Position numbers and translations under genes: made by a program. 64,000 bases of DNA, taken from contig NZ_JBNATW010000002.1 of NCBI RefSeq assembly GCF_049701175.1, positions 1 to 64,000 on the forward strand, read 5' to 3'. Shown here piece by piece: positions 61,613 through 64,000 of this stretch; position 1 is the first letter of the stretch; each line of letters begins with the position of its first letter. This DNA comes from Thermovenabulum sp049701175. GTDB taxonomy: Bacteria; Bacillota; Thermosediminibacteria; Thermosediminibacterales; Thermosediminibacteraceae. The notes beneath the pieces were generated by a model that saw only the letters and a list, made by a program, of their open reading frames with translations, was not told the origin of the DNA and did not search any database.

Positions 61613-62958
61613 TATAAACACTCTCCCCCCTGCATTTTCCCAAAATATTTTTCGTCAAAAGGAATTTCTATTATAAAACGGGTACCTTTTCGAGGATATG
61701 TTTTTACATTCACCCTGCCTTCCATTTCTTCTACAAGATTTTTTACATGGGTCAAACCAAGGCCTGTTGAAAGTTCTCCATTTCCCAGCACTTTTGTGGA
61801 AAAACCGGGATCGAATATATAAGGCAGGTCCTTTTTATCTATCCCGTATCCGTTATCGGAGACAATAAGATAAATTTTGTTTTTGTTATCATCTAAATTC
61901 ACTGTCACTTCTATAATGCCCGTCTCATTGTCAACCGCATCTAAGGCGTTTGAAATCAAGTTCCCGATAATGGACAAAAAAGCAAAATAGTTTTTAATTA
62001 TAAAATTTTTATTGTACTTTAATTTTAATGAAACCCTCTTATTGTTGGTTTTCATCCACCTTTCGGTATTTATTTTAACCACATCAAAAAGGGAACTTAA
62101 AGATATGCCTTCCTTTTCTTCATCAGGGATTATCTGAGAAAAACCTGAGCTTATCCTGAGGTAGTCCTTTTTTATTTCATGTATTTCCTTCGCAAGGTTT
62201 AAAGCCCTTTTTTTTATCTTGCTAATTTCTTCTTTCCCAATCTCCTCATGGAGGCTGTTGTATATCTCGTACCCTTCTTTCATCGCGTTCTCTAAATCCT
62301 TAGTAGACTTTTTTAAAAATATAAGTTCTGCTTTAAGCTGTGAAAGCAGATCCAAAAGCTCCGCATACCTTCTCTCGTGTTCTTCTTTTAAAACGATATT
62401 TTTATACCTTTCCAAAAGCCAGTAAAGGGAAAAGGTAATTACAGCCCTTAAAACCCCTACTCCCACCAAAAAGGTAAAAATATCCTGAAAATACTTTAGA
62501 TTAAGCTCCCTTCTTATTAAAAGCTCCACAATGTTCCCCGTTATGTCAGCCAAGCTCATAGCAGCAATAAAGTTGACCGGTAATGTCAAAAGGTCTTTTA
62601 TCTTTAATAACTTTAAAAATACGCCATAGGCAAAATAAAACATCATTGCTGGGAAATGGATTTTAACCGCTAACATAAAGGGTATGCTCTTAAATATAAA
62701 GCTTAATAACACCCTGAATATAAATACAGTCAAACCTGCGAAACAAACAAGTAATGTTTCATCTATTTCTTTAAAATAAAGCATTAAAAAGGAGACACCC
62801 ACAACCCCTATGGTAAACCGGAACGCAGTGCCAAAGGGGTAAAAATAAACTTCCCCGAGGATTGCGGTGAGCCAGCCAACTATCAAAAGTTCCTTTTTAT
62901 ACTGCTTAATAGAATTTATAATTTTTTTATAGCCTTTACGTTGGAACAAATTTTTCAA
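61597..62958 (-). CDS. Membrane sensor histidine kinase (GlnK/YcbA-like)
   Basis: A 453-residue kinase. The first 190 residues have about six hydrophobic segments, followed by a coiled region (HERRYAELLDLLSQLKAELIFLK), the likely phosphoacceptor in AKEIHEIKKDYLRI, and an ATPase domain with NLISNALDAVDN (N box), IVSDNGYGIDKKDLPYIFDPGFSTK (G1/F) and STGLGLTHVKNLVEEM (G2). Partner of the downstream regulator. The signal is unknown; amino acid or amine sensing is suggested by the family and by the microcompartment operon upstream. Confidence 0.9.
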   Translation of the reverse strand: MKNLFQRKGYKKIINSIKQYKKELLIVGWLTAILGEVYFYPFGTAFRFTIGVVGVSFLMLYFKEIDETLLVCFAGLTVFIFRVLLSFIFKSIPFMLAVKIHFPAMMFYFAYGVFLKLLKIKDLLTLPVNFIAAMSLADITGNIVELLIRRELNLKYFQDIFTFLVGVGVLRAVITFSLYWLLERYKNIVLKEEHERRYAELLDLLSQLKAELIFLKKSTKDLENAMKEGYEIYNSLHEEIGKEEISKIKKRALNLAKEIHEIKKDYLRISSGFSQIIPDEEKEGISLSSLFDVVKINTERWMKTNNKRVSLKLKYNKNFIIKNYFAFLSIIGNLISNALDAVDNETGIIEVTVNLDDNKNKIYLIVSDNGYGIDKKDLPYIFDPGFSTKVLGNGELSTGLGLTHVKNLVEEMEGRVNVKTYPRKGTRFIIEIPFDEKYFGKMQGGECLYWNLG

Positions 62959-63056
62959 CAGTTTTTATCCCCCTATGCACATAATACTGATAGGATTTTT
63001 TGCACGCCCTTATTAAATTATACTGCAATTTCTATTTTTAAAAAATAATAAAAAAT

Positions 63057-63073
63057 ACCGGCATTATGCCGGT
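63057..63073 (-). terminator. Terminator after the BMC gene
   Basis: ACCGGC and GCCGGT with a five-base loop; on the minus strand ATTTTTTATTATTTTTT follows. It overlaps the stop codon of the shell-protein gene. Confidence 0.8.
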
Positions 63074-63618
63074 TATACCCATGACTTTAAAAGTTTTTGG
63101 TTTACATTACTTATTACCGCATGGGATACTAATAAACCTTCTTCTACCGCTTGAATACCACTATTAACTGCGGATTTTACCGCACTTACTTCACCTAAAA
63201 TAATGACAACGGATTTTCCACCCATCCCCCTCGCAAGTCTTACTTCAGAAACTACTACATTTCCACCTTTTGCTGCTGCATCTGCGGCTTTAATCGCCGA
63301 AGCAACACTAAATGTTTCTATAAGCCCTAAGGATTGTTTTTCTAAATTTATTTCTGATGTACCGGATAAAGCTGAAAATAATGATTCGTGTGGATTTGGA
63401 ATTAAAAGTTCATCTATTACTCCATCTTTAAACTCTTCTTTGCCCGCTTGCAAAGCATTTTTTACAGCACCAACTTCACCAGTGATTAAAATAACAAATT
63501 TTCCAGGGCAAACACTTGTTGCAGTAATAAGTTCTACAGGTGCTGATTTTAGCATGATATCGGAGGCAACAAGTCCCCTTGTAATTTCTCTGAATTCTAA
63601 AAGCCCTAAAGCTTTCAT
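63073..63618 (-). CDS. Bacterial microcompartment shell protein with two BMC domains
   Basis: A 181-residue BMC-T-type protein. The first BMC domain (ALGLLEFREITRGLVASDIMLKSAPVELITATSVCPGKFVILITGEVGAVKNAL) and the second (SLGLIETFSVASAIKAADAAAKGGNVVVSEVRLARGMGGKSVVIILGEVSAVKSAV) are tandem. It resembles PduT/EutL-side shell pseudohexamers; a Cys (VCPGK) might hold a central Fe-S cluster as in PduT. It follows the PduS-like gene by about 16 bases. Confidence 0.92.
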   Translation of the reverse strand: MKALGLLEFREITRGLVASDIMLKSAPVELITATSVCPGKFVILITGEVGAVKNALQAGKEEFKDGVIDELLIPNPHESLFSALSGTSEINLEKQSLGLIETFSVASAIKAADAAAKGGNVVVSEVRLARGMGGKSVVIILGEVSAVKSAVNSGIQAVEEGLLVSHAVISNVNQKLLKSWV

Positions 63619-63633
63619 ATATTAATTTCCTCC

Positions 63634-64000
63634 TTATTCACTTTTAATTACTATAGAGGTTTCGTCTATTTTTACTACAGTGCCATCGATACTGGCATGA
63701 ATATTTGCACCAAGCTGCCCCTCTTGAACTTTAGCAATGACATCATTTTTATTTACTCTATCCCCTAATTTTACTACAGGTGTTGCGGGGCTTCCTGCAT
63801 GTTGTTTTAATAATAATTTAACTTCCCTTATTTTTATTTTTATATCAGTATAATCCACATGTTGATAATAATCCGATAAACCTAACCGTATAAGTAGTTT
63901 TTTGGCTGAAAATTTTCTACTTTCCCTTTCGGGTCTTTCTACTTCAACTGATGTTTTATTATACCTTACTTTTTTCTCTGAAAGTATTTTCTTGATAGTT
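63634..64000 (-). CDS. PduS-like electron-transfer protein, C-terminal part
   Basis: The frame is open to the end of the window, so the gene starts beyond 64000. The visible 122 residues include RKFSAKKLLIRLGLSDYYQ, then REVKLLLKQHAGSPATPVVKLGDRVNKNDVIAKVQEGQLGANIHASIDGTVVKID, the C-terminal barrel-sandwich part of PduS/RnfC-like proteins. PduS reduces cobalamin or passes electrons across the microcompartment shell to a PduT-like partner, which is the next gene. An internal ATG at 63858 exists, but sequence similarity continues upstream of it. Confidence 0.82.
   Translation of the reverse strand, partial: TIKKILSEKKVRYNKTSVEVERPERESRKFSAKKLLIRLGLSDYYQHVDYTDIKIKIREVKLLLKQHAGSPATPVVKLGDRVNKNDVIAKVQEGQLGANIHASIDGTVVKIDETSIVIKSE

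Overview
The window looks like chromosome of a low-GC, anaerobic, motile, probably thermophilic Firmicute of the Thermoanaerobacterales/Thermosediminibacterales type. The evidence is ferredoxin-linked amino-acid fermentation, a tungsten-type aldehyde oxidoreductase with a MoaD-like partner, a T-box leader, AGGAGG-type ribosome binding sites with frequent TTG/GTG starts, and a flagellar locus in Bacillus/Clostridia order. The genus is inference only. I saw no rRNA, tRNA or CRISPR array.

Region 1 (0.2-9.0 kb, minus strand) is a keto-acid cluster: amino-acid dehydrogenase, butyrate kinase, phosphate butyryltransferase and indolepyruvate:ferredoxin oxidoreductase (IOR) behind a good sigma-54 promoter, next to a sigma-54 activator. 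Upstream is a phenylacetate-CoA ligase controlled by a T-box whose specifier reads UAC (Tyr). Region 2 (9.1-12.9 kb) holds a membrane protein behind an unusual RNA structure, a polar amino-acid ABC transporter and a zinc-ribbon protein with a structured leader.

Region 3 is the late flagellar locus, split in two: flaG-fliD-fliS-fliT-like plus a lytic transglycosylase (13.0-16.8 kb), and comF-yvyF-flgM-flgN-flgK-flgL-DUF6470-fliW-csrA-flagellin (41.7-49.6 kb), with hpf and a nucleoside kinase beyond. In the Bacillus order the flagellin gene directly precedes flaG, so the 25 kb between them (16.9-41.6 kb) looks like an inserted accessory block.

That block carries a MoaD-AOR operon, several toxin-antitoxin modules (MNT/HepT-like, MazEF-like, two VapBC pairs), a SNF2/SWIM helicase, a pRiA4b-type protein, PdxA, a methyltransferase and a type III-like restriction-modification pair. 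It is full of relics. A tandem duplication is visible: vapBC, Uma2, SNF2, pRiA4b, pdxA and methyltransferase occur in the same order at 23.1-25.5 kb (mostly deleted) and 26.5-32.8 kb (mostly intact). The decayed copy also holds the last domains of a group II intron and pieces of a LevR-type regulator. Further relics are a PLD-helicase that lost its motor, an M48 protease that lost its active site, an NtrC-family fragment and at least four Uma2 remnants.

Region 4 (52-64 kb) holds a DsrE-TusA-CoA-disulfide-reductase/rhodanese cluster, TPM/LemA proteins, a TAXI-TRAP importer operon with a hairpin between ribosome binding site and start codon, a nitroreductase, a GlnK/GlnL-like two-component system, and the edge of a bacterial microcompartment operon (BMC shell protein and a PduS-like protein that runs off the window).
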